Source: Rosenbergiella epipactidis (GTDB lineage: Bacteria > Pseudomonadota > Gammaproteobacteria > Enterobacterales > Enterobacteriaceae). Taken from it: DNA of 64,000 nucleotides. The notes under the pieces are model-generated. The model ran no database searches and was not told the DNA's origin. It was given only the letters and a program-made list of their open reading frames with translations. Below are positions 1 through 12,721 of the stretch, one piece after another (within the stretch, counting starts at the first letter, position 1; every line of letters begins with the position of its first letter). The stretch lies in contig NZ_JABBFQ010000003.1 in NCBI RefSeq assembly GCF_018494055.1, positions 248,001 through 312,000 of the forward strand. Direction: 5' to 3'. Position numbers and translations under genes: made by a program.

Positions 1-1175
1 ATCGGGAACATGATACGCAGTTTGCCGTATGCAGAGGCACGCAGGATAGCGCGAAGCTGTGCGTGAAGGATCTCTTTACGATCCATGCCTATACGAATCG
101 CGCGCCAACCGAGGAAGGGGTTATCTTCTTTGGGCAGGTTCATATAGGGCAGGCCTTTATCGCCACCGATGTCCATGGTACGGATAATAACGGCTTGCGC
201 CCCGACTGCTTCGGCGACGGCTTTATAGGCCTCAAACTGCTCTTGTTCAGAAGGCAGTGACTCACGGTCCATAAATAAGAATTCGGTACGATATAGTCCG
301 ACACCTTCTGCACCATTACGCTCAGCACCGGCGACATCACGTACCGTTCCGATATTGGCGCAGACTTCAACGTGATGACCATCTAGCGTAATCGCCGGAA
401 GGTCTTTCAGCTTCGCCATCTCGTGTTTTTCATCTAACCAAGTGGTTTGAATTTCACGCAGTTCCGCGATTTCATCTTCTGAAGGGTTAATCAGAACTTG
501 GTTATTGACGGCATCCAGAATGAGAAAATCACCGTTTTTCACCGATTGGGTGATATTACCAATCCCCACGATGGCAGGTAGCTCTAGAGAGCGGGCCATA
601 ATCGAGGTGTGTGAGGTTCTGCCACCTAAATCGGTGATAAAGCCCAAAACTTTCTCAAGGTTTAGCTGTGCGGTTTCGGATGGCGTCAGGTCCTTCGCAA
701 CCAATATCGATTCGTCAGCAATTGCGCTGAGGTCAACGATGGTCAAACCAAGAATGTTTTGCAGCAGACGCTTACCGATATCCCGCACGTCTGCCGCGCG
801 CTCTTTAAGGTATTCGTCGTCTAATTCTTCTAACGCAGAGGCTTGGTCTTCGATAACGGCATGTACTGCCGCATCAGCAGTTTGATGATTTTTACGGATA
901 AGATCGATGATTTCTTGTTCAAGCTCTTCATCTTCCAGCAGCATAATATGCCCTTCGAAGATAGCCTCTTTCTCGGTACCAAAGGTTTCGCCTGCTTTTG
1001 TTTTGATCGTCTCTAATTGTGCAGAGGCTTTCTGGCGACTTTCAAGAAAACGATTAATTTCTTGATCAACTTGGCTCGGATCGATTTTGTGGCTATTGAT
1101 GACGATGTCATCTTCTTTTAGAAGGAGTGCTTTACCGAATGCAATACCGGGTGACGCAGGGATACCAGAAATCAT
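1..1175 (-). CDS. ptsI: PTS enzyme I (phosphoenolpyruvate-protein phosphotransferase), C-terminus cut by window edge
   Basis: First enzyme of the sugar phosphotransferase system: it takes phosphate from PEP onto its own histidine and passes it to HPr (PtsH) in the cytoplasm. The minus-strand frame starts at the ATG at 1175 ([20 protein letters not shown]), the usual PtsI N-terminus. It contains the phospho-histidine segment [21 protein letters not shown] and later the TEFLFMDR region and RTMDIGGDK of the PEP-binding barrel. The frame stays open to base 1, so about 390 of the usual 575 residues are present and the C-terminus lies outside the window. It follows ptsH by 135 bp in the same direction. 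Family assignment is certain. Confidence 0.97.
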   Translation of the reverse strand, partial: MISGIPASPGIAFGKALLLKEDDIVINSHKIDPSQVDQEINRFLESRQKASAQLETIKTKAGETFGTEKEAIFEGHIMLLEDEELEQEIIDLIRKNHQTADAAVHAVIEDQASALEELDDEYLKERAADVRDIGKRLLQNILGLTIVDLSAIADESILVAKDLTPSETAQLNLEKVLGFITDLGGRTSHTSIMARSLELPAIVGIGNITQSVKNGDFLILDAVNNQVLINPSEDEIAELREIQTTWLDEKHEMAKLKDLPAITLDGHHVEVCANIGTVRDVAGAERNGAEGVGLYRTEFLFMDRESLPSEQEQFEAYKAVAEAVGAQAVIIRTMDIGGDKGLPYMNLPKEDNPFLGWRAIRIGMDRKEILHAQLRAILRASAYGKLRIMFP

Positions 1176-1229
1176 AATCTTACCTTTAAATCAACGATGC
1201 TTAAGTGTAAATACTGGAAGTAAGCGCCC

Positions 1230-1273
1230 AAGTGTAGCGGCTCAATGGAGCCATTGAGTGTAAAGCTACGCTT
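1230..1273 (-). promoter_or_regulatory. large hairpin in the ptsH-ptsI intergenic gap
   Basis: Inner arms CTCAATGG (1241-1248) and CCATTGAG (1251-1258) are perfect complements around a 2-base centre. Outer arms AAGTGTAGC (1230-1238) and GCTACGCTT (1265-1273) pair with one wobble. There is no T-tract on either strand, so it is not an ordinary terminator. Its place between cotranscribed ptsH and ptsI suggests an mRNA processing or stabilising hairpin that could set the HPr to enzyme I ratio (inference). Confidence 0.6.
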
Positions 1274-1310
1274 GACCAATAATCAATGGGCTTATCGTAT
1301 TGCAGGCCAG

Positions 1311-1568
1311 TTATTCAAGTTCAGCCATTAATTTTACTAAATGTTCGATCGCTTGCTGCTCGTCTTCGCCTTCCGCGCTAAGGGTTACCACGGTTCCTTG
1401 AGTTAATCCCAAGGTTTGTAATTTGAAGAGGCTTTTAGCGCTGGCCGTTTTACCTTGAGAGGTAACGGTAATATCAGACTGAAACCCTTTAGCTTCTTTT
1501 ACGAATTGTGCAGCGGGACGGGTGTGTAGACCATTTGGTGCAGTAATTGTTACTTCTTGCTGAAACAT
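1311..1568 (-). CDS. ptsH: phosphocarrier protein HPr
   Basis: HPr relays phosphate from enzyme I to the sugar-specific EIIA proteins. The product is 85 aa, the standard HPr length, with the active-site histidine in [13 protein letters not shown] (His15) and the regulatory-site serine in [13 protein letters not shown] (Ser46). The frame is open 7 codons further upstream, but the ATG at 1568 is preceded by TTGGGGAA at good spacing and gives the canonical MFQQEVTI start. It is first in the ptsHI operon on the minus strand; crr would follow beyond the window. Confidence 0.98.
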   Translation of the reverse strand: MFQQEVTITAPNGLHTRPAAQFVKEAKGFQSDITVTSQGKTASAKSLFKLQTLGLTQGTVVTLSAEGEDEQQAIEHLVKLMAELE

Positions 1569-1705
1569 ATTTTTCCCCAAGATAATCAAAAGGTTTATTA
1601 CTTAACGTGATTATTCAAATGTTATAACGCATTGAACCTGCCTAAGGTGACGGTTCAACTAAAAGTTATACTTCAATTGCGACGATAACCCTACCGTTTT
1701 TGCAA

Positions 1706-1721
1706 TGTGATGTTGATCAAA
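1706..1721. promoter_or_regulatory. putative CRP site upstream of ptsH
   Basis: TGTGATGTTGATCAAA matches the CRP consensus TGTGA-N6-TCACA in the left half and four of five bases in the right half. It lies about 140 bp upstream of ptsH, the direction expected for the catabolite-activated pts promoter known in E. coli. The rest of the 1590-1832 gap is AT-rich with no gene. Confidence 0.5.
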
Positions 1722-1832
1722 AGCAAAAAAACGAGCGCATTATTTTTTGGCTCGAAATAAATCTCATCGTTGATACCAGAATCAGCAGGAGTAAAGCAAA
1801 TGCGAACCAAGCAAAATTGAGATCTACTGCAC

Positions 1833-1857
1833 AAAAAAAGCACCCTTAGGTGCTTTT
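1833..1857 (-). terminator. rho-independent terminator of cysK
   Basis: AAAAGCACC (1836-1844) pairs with GGTGCTTTT (1849-1857) around a CTTA loop. Read on the minus strand it is followed by a T run. It sits 36 bp after the cysK stop and separates cysK from ptsHI. A-rich sequence on both sides means it could act in both directions. Confidence 0.85.
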
Positions 1858-1892
1858 ATAGACAGCTTTTTTTAAGGCAAGAAGAAAGTCTA

Positions 1893-2861
1893 TTAACCGT
1901 TGTCTTTTTCTGTGAACAGGTCTGCAAACAACGCTGTGGATAGGTAACGCTCACCAGAAGAAGGGAGGATAACGACGATATTTTTATCGGCAAACTCTGG
2001 CTCTTGTTGTAACTTCAGTGCTGCCGCAACCGCTGCACCTGAAGAGATGCCCGCTAAAATCCCTTCTGACTCCATTAAATTACGGGCAGTGGTGATGGAT
2101 TCATCGTTGGTAATAGTCATGACGCGATCGACTAAACTCAAGTCCAAGTTGTCAGGCACAAATCCTGCGCCAATACCCTGAATTTTATGGGGGCCTGGCA
2201 CAACTTCTTCACCCGCGAGGGTTTGTGTAATTACCGGCGAGTCTGTCGGTTCCACCGCCACGGCGTACAAACTGGTTTTACCTTGAGTCTGTTTTAAATA
2301 GCGCACCGTACCGGTCAGGGTACCGCCAGTGCCAACACCGGAAATTAAGACATCCACTTCACCGTCAGTATCTTCCCAGATTTCAGGGCCAGTCGTTTTC
2401 TCGTGAATAGCCGGGTTAGCAGGGTTACTGAATTGTTGTAGCATCAAATATTTTGCGGGATTACTGGCAACAATTTCTTCGGCCTTGGCAATAGCGCCTT
2501 TCATACCTTTTGCGCCTTCAGTTAAGACTAAGTTAGCCCCTAAAGCTTTGAGTAGTTTACGGCGTTCCACTGACATGGTATCGGGCATGGTCAGCGTCAA
2601 TTTATAACCGCGGGCAGCCGCCACATAGGCAAGGGCAATGCCAGTATTACCGCTCGTGGGTTCGACCAATTCGACGCCCGCTTTCAATAACCCTTTTTCT
2701 TCGGCATCCCAAATCATGTTCGCGCCGATTCGGCATTTCACGCTAAAGCTCGGATTTCGTGACTCAACCTTAGCAAGAATACGTCCATTACCGAGGCGGT
2801 TTAACCTGACTAAAGGCGTGTGGCCGATTGTTAACGAGTTATCTTCGTAAATCTTACTCAT
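1893..2861 (-). CDS. cysK: cysteine synthase A (O-acetylserine sulfhydrylase)
   Basis: PLP enzyme that makes cysteine from O-acetylserine and sulfide in the cytoplasm. The 322-aa product is the usual CysK length. It carries the PLP lysine in [15 protein letters not shown] (Lys42), the substrate loop [13 protein letters not shown] and the phosphate-binding [11 protein letters not shown]. The second isozyme CysM is smaller and lacks this N-terminal form. The ATG at 2861 has an AAGGA Shine-Dalgarno. It lies downstream of cysZ on the same strand, as in E. coli, so sulfate uptake and assimilation are adjacent. It ends at the terminator at 1833-1857. Confidence 0.97.
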   Translation of the reverse strand: MSKIYEDNSLTIGHTPLVRLNRLGNGRILAKVESRNPSFSVKCRIGANMIWDAEEKGLLKAGVELVEPTSGNTGIALAYVAAARGYKLTLTMPDTMSVERRKLLKALGANLVLTEGAKGMKGAIAKAEEIVASNPAKYLMLQQFSNPANPAIHEKTTGPEIWEDTDGEVDVLISGVGTGGTLTGTVRYLKQTQGKTSLYAVAVEPTDSPVITQTLAGEEVVPGPHKIQGIGAGFVPDNLDLSLVDRVMTITNDESITTARNLMESEGILAGISSGAAVAAALKLQQEPEFADKNIVVILPSSGERYLSTALFADLFTEKDNG

Positions 2862-2966
2862 ATCCTTTCCTTAACTCTTTGAATTTTGGGGAACCTAGTG
2901 AGAATACGCTTTATACGGTCGCAGTGAAGTGACGAAATGATATATCGATATGTCAGAGTGCAATAA

Positions 2967-3734
2967 CTACGGGCGATCATTATTGATGAGCGTTTGACGG
3001 TAACGATCTACCCAAAGCGCAGTCGCGCCGCAGACGGCAATCGGCATAATGACTAAATTGATAATAGGGATCATTGTAAGAACACTAATCAGTCCCCCAA
3101 ATTCTAGATTAATTTTTCGATCACCGGCAAGATTTCTACGCATATTCGCAAAAGCGATCTTGTGGTTATCGAAAGGGTAATCGCAATATTGAATAGCCAT
3201 CATCCAAGCTCCGAAGATAAACCAAAGAATGGGTGCCAGTAGTTGACCTATCCCAGGAATAAAGTGGATAAGCAGTAAACCCACCGCGCGGGGGAGGTAA
3301 TAACAGAGCTTGAGCCATTCCCTTTTCATAATTCTAGGCAGGTCGGCAATTAAGGACCACCAGCTCATGTCATCGGGTGTATGACCGGTGAGATGCTGTT
3401 CGAGCTGTTCAGCCAATAAACCGAAGAAGGGCGCGGCTATCCAATTGGCGAGGGTGGAAAAAAAGTAGCCAAAGACCAGCACAATAGAGATAACGGCGAG
3501 TGGCCAGAGGACGAAATTCAACCACGCCAACCAATGCGGTACGTAGCTCATTAACTGGGGGATCCATTGATGGAGCTTAGTGAATAACCAATAGAATGCA
3601 GTGCCGAGTAAAAGAATGTTAATCAATAACGGAACGATGACATAACGGCGAATACCGGGTAAACAAACGAGATGGCACCCTAATCTTACATAGGTGAAAC
3701 CGGAAGAGGGGAGAGGTTGTTGACGCTGTGTCAT
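2967..3734 (-). CDS. cysZ: sulfate transporter CysZ
   Basis: Inner-membrane sulfate uptake protein feeding cysteine synthesis. The 255-aa product has four hydrophobic segments and the family-typical stretches [28 protein letters not shown] and [13 protein letters not shown], closely matching E. coli CysZ. The longest frame starts at a TTG at 3740, two codons earlier; the ATG at 3734 is the more ordinary choice but has only a weak Shine-Dalgarno. It is divergent from zipA and upstream of cysK. Confidence 0.95.
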   Translation of the reverse strand: MTQRQQPLPSSGFTYVRLGCHLVCLPGIRRYVIVPLLINILLLGTAFYWLFTKLHQWIPQLMSYVPHWLAWLNFVLWPLAVISIVLVFGYFFSTLANWIAAPFFGLLAEQLEQHLTGHTPDDMSWWSLIADLPRIMKREWLKLCYYLPRAVGLLLIHFIPGIGQLLAPILWFIFGAWMMAIQYCDYPFDNHKIAFANMRRNLAGDRKINLEFGGLISVLTMIPIINLVIMPIAVCGATALWVDRYRQTLINNDRP

Positions 3735-3949
3735 ATCCAATTACTCATAATTATAATCACCTTCTCATAGTAACGTTTTTTTTGTCTCGGCGTAGGCCTT
3801 GCTGCTGTTAATTTAATCAATCGCACCAGATTAGTGATATTATTCAAGATAAATGGCAGTGTATGCTTGCACTTATTCGCGCTGACCAATACATTTAGTG
3901 GTATATAGGTGCCTTTTTTAGGCAAAGTGTTTGAACAACAGAGAATATA

Positions 3950-7018
<3,069 letters not shown>

Positions 7019-7019
<1 letters not shown>

Positions 7020-7234
7020 TGCCGGATAAAGAGCAATTAGTTGAGCTGGCGAACTGGCGTATGCCTTTTGGTAAATATCAAGGCAGGCGGCTGATCGATC
7101 TCCCCGAAGAGTATTTATTATGGTTTGCTCGAAAAGAAGCCTTCCCAGAAGGGCATCTTGGACAGTTACTGCAGTTGGCTTTAGCGATAAGAATCGAAGG
7201 GCTTGAACACCTAGTGACACCGCTTAAAGTCTAA
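7019..7234 (+). CDS. DUF3820 family protein (putative quorum-sensing-regulated virulence factor fold)
   Basis: Small 71-aa cytoplasmic protein whose start overlaps the ligA stop (TAATG), so it is translationally coupled to ligA. The core MPFGKYQGRRLIDLPEEYLLWFARKE is the hallmark of the DUF3820 family (family recalled, not searched). The family has no settled biochemical role; linkage to ligA is common in gammaproteobacteria and suggests a nucleic-acid-related function (inference). A short GC-rich inverted repeat (CGCCCCGG/CCGGGGCG type, about 7239-7260) follows the stop. Confidence 0.85.
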
Positions 7235-7264
7235 ACAATTCGCCCCGGTTACGGGGCGAAAATA

Positions 7265-8782
7265 TTAGGGGGAGGTAACGCTTGTCTTCTCCACGTCACC
7301 AAATACCGAATAATGAGGCAGCGTCACTGTAGACTGTTGTTCCCAGCCACCGCCTAGTGCTTTGTACAGCGCAACTAAATCGACGGCCGTTTGCGCTTGC
7401 GCCTGGATCGCCCGCTGTTCGGTTTGCGCTAACTGACGCTGTGCATCGAGCACGGTGATGTAGGTGATAAAGCCTTTTCTGTAGTTTTCTGAAGCGAGTT
7501 GATAGGCGCGTTGTAATGCATCACGCGACTGCGTTAAGGCTGAGTCTTGTTGTTGCCCCGTACGGTAACTGACTAAAGCATTCTCCACTTCTTGTAGGGC
7601 CGTTAACACGGTTTGTCGATAATTGAGCGCGGCGGCGGCTTGTTGCGCACGCGCCAATTTCACGTTGGAAACGAGGCGACCGCCCTCAAAGATCGGCAGA
7701 TTTATCCCCGGCCCGATGCTGTAAAAATGGCTGCTCCAATTATCCATATAGCTGATATCAGTGTTACGCACACCCAGTTGTCCGGTAAGGGATAGGCTAG
7801 GGAATAATTGCGCTACCGAGACACCAATATTCGCCGTTTGGGCATGAAGATTGGCTTCTGCCGCCCGAATATCTGGCCGACGGCGCGTAAGCTGGGAAGG
7901 AACGCCGACGGCAACTAACTGCGGTAATGTCGGCAACGGTTTAGTTGCCGCCAACTCGCAATCCAAGGCACCGGGTGGCTGGCCAATCAGTACTGCCAGC
8001 GCATTTTTTGCTTGGGCGATTTGTGATTGATATTGCGGCAGTTGCGCCTGTAAAGCGGTCAATTGCGCCGTTGCACTCTCCACATCACTACTCGGTGCGA
8101 GGCCGTTTTGCATCTGGCTTTGCGTCAATTCGAGGCTCTGTTGCGCGATAGCGATCTGCTGACCCAATGAGGCTTCGGTCGCCTGAGCCGCGCGCAGTTG
8201 AAGATAGGTCCGAGTGACCTCGGCTTCGAGAGAGACCAGTGCATCATTATGCTGTGCAATCTGTTGCTGTTCGCTGGCACGCGCCATCTCGATCTGTCGG
8301 CGGGTTTTCCCCCACAAATCAAGTTCCCAGCTGGCATCAAATCCACCCTGGTAAAAGTTTACGCTACCCGTCGCTTGGTTGGCGATATCGCTGGGAATTG
8401 CATCATAGATCCCCTGAGATTGTAGCTCTCCTTTTAATCCCAACTGCTGGCGAGAATAAGAAGCTTGACCATTCAGTGTGGGTAATAATCCCCCCTGTAC
8501 ACTGGTCACCTGCTCACGAGCGCCAGCAATACGCAGTACGCTTTGCTGTAAGGTCAAATTGCCCTTTGTCGCCCGTTGGATCAGGCTATTGAGCTGCGGA
8601 TCGTTAAAGTTTTCCCACCAACTGACCTGGGTGTCGGTCATTAATGGGTGGGAGGCTTGGTCTTGTTGATTCGCGTGCCATGCGCCAGTTAAGTGGTTTT
8701 CAGGAGCATGATAATCGGGCCCGACCGCACAGCCGCTGAGGACTGCAATCAGCATCGGCAATAATAATCGCTGCGATTTCAT
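7265..8782 (-). CDS. outer-membrane efflux lipoprotein (OprM/NodT family)
   Basis: TolC-like outer-membrane channel, third gene of an emrA-emrB-channel operon. The mature protein begins at the cysteine of the lipobox in LIAVLSGCAVGPDYH, typical of the NodT/OprM branch rather than TolC itself. Two outer-membrane-efflux repeats are visible, including the sequence LTRRRPDIRAAEANLHAQTANIG that is diagnostic for this branch. The longest frame starts at 8797; the ATG at 8782 has AAGGAAA upstream and gives a clean signal peptide, for 505 aa. A dedicated channel suggests the pump need not share TolC. Confidence 0.93.
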   Translation of the reverse strand: MKSQRLLLPMLIAVLSGCAVGPDYHAPENHLTGAWHANQQDQASHPLMTDTQVSWWENFNDPQLNSLIQRATKGNLTLQQSVLRIAGAREQVTSVQGGLLPTLNGQASYSRQQLGLKGELQSQGIYDAIPSDIANQATGSVNFYQGGFDASWELDLWGKTRRQIEMARASEQQQIAQHNDALVSLEAEVTRTYLQLRAAQATEASLGQQIAIAQQSLELTQSQMQNGLAPSSDVESATAQLTALQAQLPQYQSQIAQAKNALAVLIGQPPGALDCELAATKPLPTLPQLVAVGVPSQLTRRRPDIRAAEANLHAQTANIGVSVAQLFPSLSLTGQLGVRNTDISYMDNWSSHFYSIGPGINLPIFEGGRLVSNVKLARAQQAAAALNYRQTVLTALQEVENALVSYRTGQQQDSALTQSRDALQRAYQLASENYRKGFITYITVLDAQRQLAQTEQRAIQAQAQTAVDLVALYKALGGGWEQQSTVTLPHYSVFGDVEKTSVTSP

Positions 8783-8797
8783 GAGTTTTCCTTTCAT

Positions 8798-10375
8798 TTA
8801 GTGGCCTCCTGCGCTGCCTTCACTCTTCACTGGGGCGAGTAAAAGACAGAAGGGGATCATGATCAGGGCAATGATACACAGCCCGGTAAAGACATCGACA
8901 TACGCCAAGATACGGGCTTGGCTAATCATCTGTTTATAGAGTTGTGCCGTAGCCAATTGGGTACTATTTCCGACCAAGGTGGTGAAATTTTCTATCGCCG
9001 CGCTCATCTTTTGAACCATTTGCGAGAAAGGTTCATCAAATACGGTGGTGTGATCGGAGAGATACGCCGAACGCGCCTGTTGTCGCTCAGTAATCGCCGC
9101 AGTGGACAGAGAAATACCGATTGAACCGGCCACATTCCGGAACATGGTAAAGAGCGCTGAGGCATCGGCATTCAATTGCTGAGGGATAGTAATGAAGGCG
9201 ATGGTGGTCAAGGGAACAAATAAGAAGCCTAATCCAATCGACTGTACGCTGCGCATAATGACCAACGATGTAAAATCGAGGGTAGGGGTCATTTGAAAAC
9301 CTGAGTACAGGAAGGACCCCATCAAGCAGATAAAGCCGAACATAATAATGAATCGGGTCTGGACGATCGGCATTAATTTCAACACCAGTGGAATGGTCAA
9401 GATAATAAAGAAGGCGCCGGGCGTTAACACTAACCCTGCCAGAGTGGCGGTATAGCCCAAGTCTTGCTGAGCCAATTGTGGGATAACGACAGAGCTGCCA
9501 TAGAGGATAAAGGCCATGGCGGCCATTAACAATCCCGCGACCCAGAAGTTACGATCGCGCATCACCAATATATCCACCACCGGTCGGCGTGCGTACATTA
9601 GCCAATAGACGGTTCCAACAAGTCCAATCGCCGCGAGCACGGCAAAGGTAATGATAAAGGAGGAGTTGAACCAATCTGCATCTTCACCACGGTCTAGGAA
9701 GACCTGCAAGCAGCCTAATCCCAGTGTAATAAGACTGATACCGATATAATCGATACGCAGCTGGCCTTTCTTCGCTTTGCGTTCCCAAGGCGGATCTTCG
9801 AGTAGTTGATAAATGGCGAAAGCCGCTAAGATACCGACCGGAATATTGATAAAGAAAATCCAACGCCAACTGAAGTTATCGGTAATCCAGCCGCCTAAGG
9901 TCGGGCCAATCACCGGCGCGACAATAATGGCGATTGAAGAGAGTCCGAAAGCCTTGCCACGGTCTTGCTTACTAAAATAATCGAGTAGTACAGATTGCTG
10001 GACGGGCTGTAATCCTCCGCCGAAAAAGCCTTGTAAAATACGAAACAGTATCAGTTGCCATAGCTCGGTGGCGATACCACAGAGAAAAGAGCAAAGGGTG
10101 AACATCACGACACAGATTAAGAAGTAATTCTTACGGCCAAAGAGGCGACTGAAAAAGGCGGAGATGGGCAGAACAATACCGTTGGCGACCAGATACGAGG
10201 TTAGCACCCAAGTCGCCTCATCATAACTGGAAGAGAGTGAACCGGCGACATGGGGGAGAGCAACGTTAACGATAGTGGAGTCGAGAACCTCCATAAATAC
10301 CGCTAACGTCACCGTAAGGGCAACCAGCCAAGGATTACAGCGTGGTTGCCAGCGTTGTGCTTCACTCATCAACAT
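8798..10375 (-). CDS. EmrB-type multidrug efflux permease (MFS, DHA2, 14 TMS)
   Basis: Proton-driven drug exporter of the inner membrane. The 525 aa contain the DHA2 motif C-like LDSTIVNVALPHVAGSL, the motif A region FGRKNYFLICV, and about 14 hydrophobic segments with PTLGGWITDNFSWRWIFFINIPVG, typical of EmrB/EmrY. It overlaps the end of the membrane-fusion gene by 14 bp and abuts the channel gene. An ATG two codons in (10369) is an alternative start. Substrates cannot be read from sequence; EmrAB pumps handle hydrophobic uncouplers and antibiotics. Confidence 0.93.
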   Translation of the reverse strand: MLMSEAQRWQPRCNPWLVALTVTLAVFMEVLDSTIVNVALPHVAGSLSSSYDEATWVLTSYLVANGIVLPISAFFSRLFGRKNYFLICVVMFTLCSFLCGIATELWQLILFRILQGFFGGGLQPVQQSVLLDYFSKQDRGKAFGLSSIAIIVAPVIGPTLGGWITDNFSWRWIFFINIPVGILAAFAIYQLLEDPPWERKAKKGQLRIDYIGISLITLGLGCLQVFLDRGEDADWFNSSFIITFAVLAAIGLVGTVYWLMYARRPVVDILVMRDRNFWVAGLLMAAMAFILYGSSVVIPQLAQQDLGYTATLAGLVLTPGAFFIILTIPLVLKLMPIVQTRFIIMFGFICLMGSFLYSGFQMTPTLDFTSLVIMRSVQSIGLGFLFVPLTTIAFITIPQQLNADASALFTMFRNVAGSIGISLSTAAITERQQARSAYLSDHTTVFDEPFSQMVQKMSAAIENFTTLVGNSTQLATAQLYKQMISQARILAYVDVFTGLCIIALIMIPFCLLLAPVKSEGSAGGH

Positions 10376-11501
10376 GAACCTCAGGCTCTACCGATAGGCC
10401 CAAGGGTAGAGGGTGACGAGGATCAAGTCCCTTATCGATAATGATTTTTACAGGAACGCGTTGCACAATTTTGACGAAGTTACCGGTGGCATTTTCTGCT
10501 GGGAAAGCTGAGAAATGCGAACCTGAACCCATTTGAATACTGTCCACATGCCCCTTAAGTTTTAGGTCAGGCCAAGCGTCAACACTCACCGTCACCCTAT
10601 TCCCTGGATGCATATGTTCAAGTTGTGATTCTTTGAAATTGGCTGTGACCCAAATTTGCGGCGAGACCAGTGAAAACAGGGCGGTACCGGCTTGAACTAA
10701 ACTGCCGACCTGAACATTACGCTTGGTGACATATCCATCGTAAGGGGCACGTACTTCGGTATAAGAAAGATTAAGCTTGGCCGTGGCCAGTTGTGCTTCG
10801 GCTTGCGCAACTTGTTGTTGACGTGCGGCGATAGCCGTTTCCTGTTGATGTAATTGCAGTGGAACCTGAGAAGCAATCTCAACTTGCGCTTGCGCTTGCT
10901 GGTAATCAGCCTGTGCGGCGCGGTATTGTGAGGTCGCACTATCTATATTACTTTGGGTCGTCGCGCGTGGGTCAACGCCGTGCTGACGTTGATACACTGA
11001 TTGCGCATTGGCCAAATTCGCTTTCGCTTTGGCTTGATCAGCAAGTGCCTGATGCAGTTGTGCGGGATATTGGACTTTAGCGAGTTGGTACTGCGCTTGG
11101 GCTTGTTGCAATTGCGCTTGTGCGCTACCAAGTTGTGCTTGAGCCTGTTCACGTTGGGCGGTAGCGTCTCGGGGATCGATGACGACCAATAAATCACCTT
11201 GATGGACAAACTGGTTATCTTTTACGTTGAGATTGACCACATATCCGCTGGTCTTCGGCGCAATTGTCGCCGCGTTACCATCGGTGAAGGCATCGTCTGT
11301 CGATTCAATCCCGCGATTCATAAGCCAAAAAACGACTGCCACACAAAGAATAATGATGGCGATAATGGCGAGAATAATGAGGGGTTTTTTACCTGGACGT
11401 TTTCGCGGTGGCGCATCGTTATTTTCGTTTTCGGTAGACTGTGCATCCTGAGCTTGTTCAGCTGCATCCTGTTCGCGGTCATCTCGCGTATTGTCTGTCA
11501 T
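10362..11501 (-). CDS. EmrA-type membrane fusion protein (HlyD family)
   Basis: Periplasmic adaptor linking the EmrB-type permease to the outer-membrane channel. A 40-residue acidic cytosolic tail precedes one transmembrane helix (PLIILAIIAIIILCVAVVFW). After it come the first lipoyl half (GYVVNLNVKDNQFVHQGDLL), a long Gln/Ala-rich coiled-coil hairpin (about residues 110-240) and the second half (YTEVRAPYDGYVTKRNVQVG). The frame opens at 11513, but the ATG at 11501 has GGAAG at proper spacing, giving 379 aa. First gene of the three-gene operon. Confidence 0.93.
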   Translation of the reverse strand: MTDNTRDDREQDAAEQAQDAQSTENENNDAPPRKRPGKKPLIILAIIAIIILCVAVVFWLMNRGIESTDDAFTDGNAATIAPKTSGYVVNLNVKDNQFVHQGDLLVVIDPRDATAQREQAQAQLGSAQAQLQQAQAQYQLAKVQYPAQLHQALADQAKAKANLANAQSVYQRQHGVDPRATTQSNIDSATSQYRAAQADYQQAQAQVEIASQVPLQLHQQETAIAARQQQVAQAEAQLATAKLNLSYTEVRAPYDGYVTKRNVQVGSLVQAGTALFSLVSPQIWVTANFKESQLEHMHPGNRVTVSVDAWPDLKLKGHVDSIQMGSGSHFSAFPAENATGNFVKIVQRVPVKIIIDKGLDPRHPLPLGLSVEPEVHVDE

Positions 11502-11608
11502 GGTATCTTCCATCCTAAAAATTACCCGAAGGTGACATCTTCAACGTTTATACGTTATGAGTGTAGATAAAATATGACGAGTTGGCGTTAAGAATAGCGA
11601 TAAAGTCA

Positions 11609-11635
11609 TCACCCAAGGGTAAACCCATTGGGTGA
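11609..11635. terminator. hairpin downstream of yfeH
   Basis: TCACCCAA (11609-11616) and TTGGGTGA (11628-11635) are perfect complements with further GGT/ACC pairing inside. It lies just after the yfeH stop (minus strand) and upstream of the efflux operon. No T-tract follows, so terminator activity is uncertain. Confidence 0.35.
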
Positions 11636-11649
11636 AGGGAGAAAGATTA

Positions 11650-12627
11650 TTATTCGGTAGACGATTGCTCACCGGCTTTTTTATAGCGTTGTGCAATCCA
11701 CGAACAGGTCATCAGCTGAATCTGGTGAAAGATCATTAACGGTAATACGATAATACCAACGATGCTTGCGGGGAAAAGGATATTGGCCATCGGCACGCCA
11801 TTTGCCAAACTTTTTTTCGAACCGCAGAATAGAATGGTGATTTCATCGGGACGGCTAAAGCCGAAGAGGCGCGCGACCACTATGTTAATTAATAGTGCGA
11901 TAGCGAGCAATAGAATACAGCCGACGACGATCCAGCCAAGTGTTGTGGCATCGACCTTATGCCAAATACCATTGACGACTGCTTCACTGAAGGCGGTATA
12001 AACTACCAGTAATATTGAGGTTTGATCCGTCTTACCAATCAAACTGCGATGGCGCTCCACCCATCCGCCAATCCAACGACGCGCAATATGCCCCAGCACA
12101 AAAGGTAATAAGAGCTGCAGCATAATTTTTCCAATTTGCTCGAAGCCATTCCCCGGCATTGCACTGTGAACATTCATTACCAAGCTGACTAGTAAGGGTG
12201 AAATAAAGACACCCAGTAAGCTGGAGGCCGAGGCACTACAAATGGCTGCAGCGACATTCCCCCCCGCTAAAGAGGTAAAAGCAATTGCCGACTGAACGGT
12301 GGCCGGAAGAATACAGAGATAAATAAAGCCAGTGTAAATGTCGTTACTGACGTTGACTGGATGCCACCACACCAATAAGCAGCCCAAGATAGGGAATACG
12401 ACAAAGGTGCTGCACATGATCCATAAATGTAAGCGCCAGTGGCTACTTCCGGCGATAATTTTTTCACGGGAAAGTTTGGCACCATGCATGAAGAATAACA
12501 GTGCAATGGCTGCAGTGGTGAGTCCCTCGACAATCGGGACAAATCCCCCGCGCGCAGGAAGAAAGGTGGCGAGTAAAACAGTGATGATCAGTTTCACCAT
12601 CATCGGGTCGAGTCGCAGAAAGCCCAT
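11650..12627 (-). CDS. yfeH: bile acid:sodium symporter family protein YfeH
   Basis: Inner-membrane transporter of the SLC10-like family (PF13593 type). The 325 aa form about ten hydrophobic segments, with ALLFFMHGAKLSREKI near the N-terminus, the crossing motif GGNVAAAICSASASSLLGVFISPLLV, and FCGSKKSLANGVPMANILFP near the C-terminus, as in E. coli YfeH (332 aa). Substrate unknown. It is divergent from the LysR gene yfeR, the same pairing as in E. coli, so YfeR is the likely regulator (inference). Confidence 0.92.
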   Translation of the reverse strand: MGFLRLDPMMVKLIITVLLATFLPARGGFVPIVEGLTTAAIALLFFMHGAKLSREKIIAGSSHWRLHLWIMCSTFVVFPILGCLLVWWHPVNVSNDIYTGFIYLCILPATVQSAIAFTSLAGGNVAAAICSASASSLLGVFISPLLVSLVMNVHSAMPGNGFEQIGKIMLQLLLPFVLGHIARRWIGGWVERHRSLIGKTDQTSILLVVYTAFSEAVVNGIWHKVDATTLGWIVVGCILLLAIALLINIVVARLFGFSRPDEITILFCGSKKSLANGVPMANILFPASIVGIIVLPLMIFHQIQLMTCSWIAQRYKKAGEQSSTE

Positions 12628-12721
12628 ATATTGTATCCGTGCAATAAGTAATGATTGGATTGTGCTTGAAATCAGATTAGAAATATAATTGATTTATTAC
12701 ATGAATATATGAAGAAAATAG

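Noticed and set aside
3731-3925. 64-aa minus-strand frame upstream of cysZ
   Set aside because: No ribosome site, low-complexity composition, and it overlaps the cysZ/zipA promoter gap. A 5-codon mini-frame (MSNWI) before cysZ is also not supported as a leader peptide.
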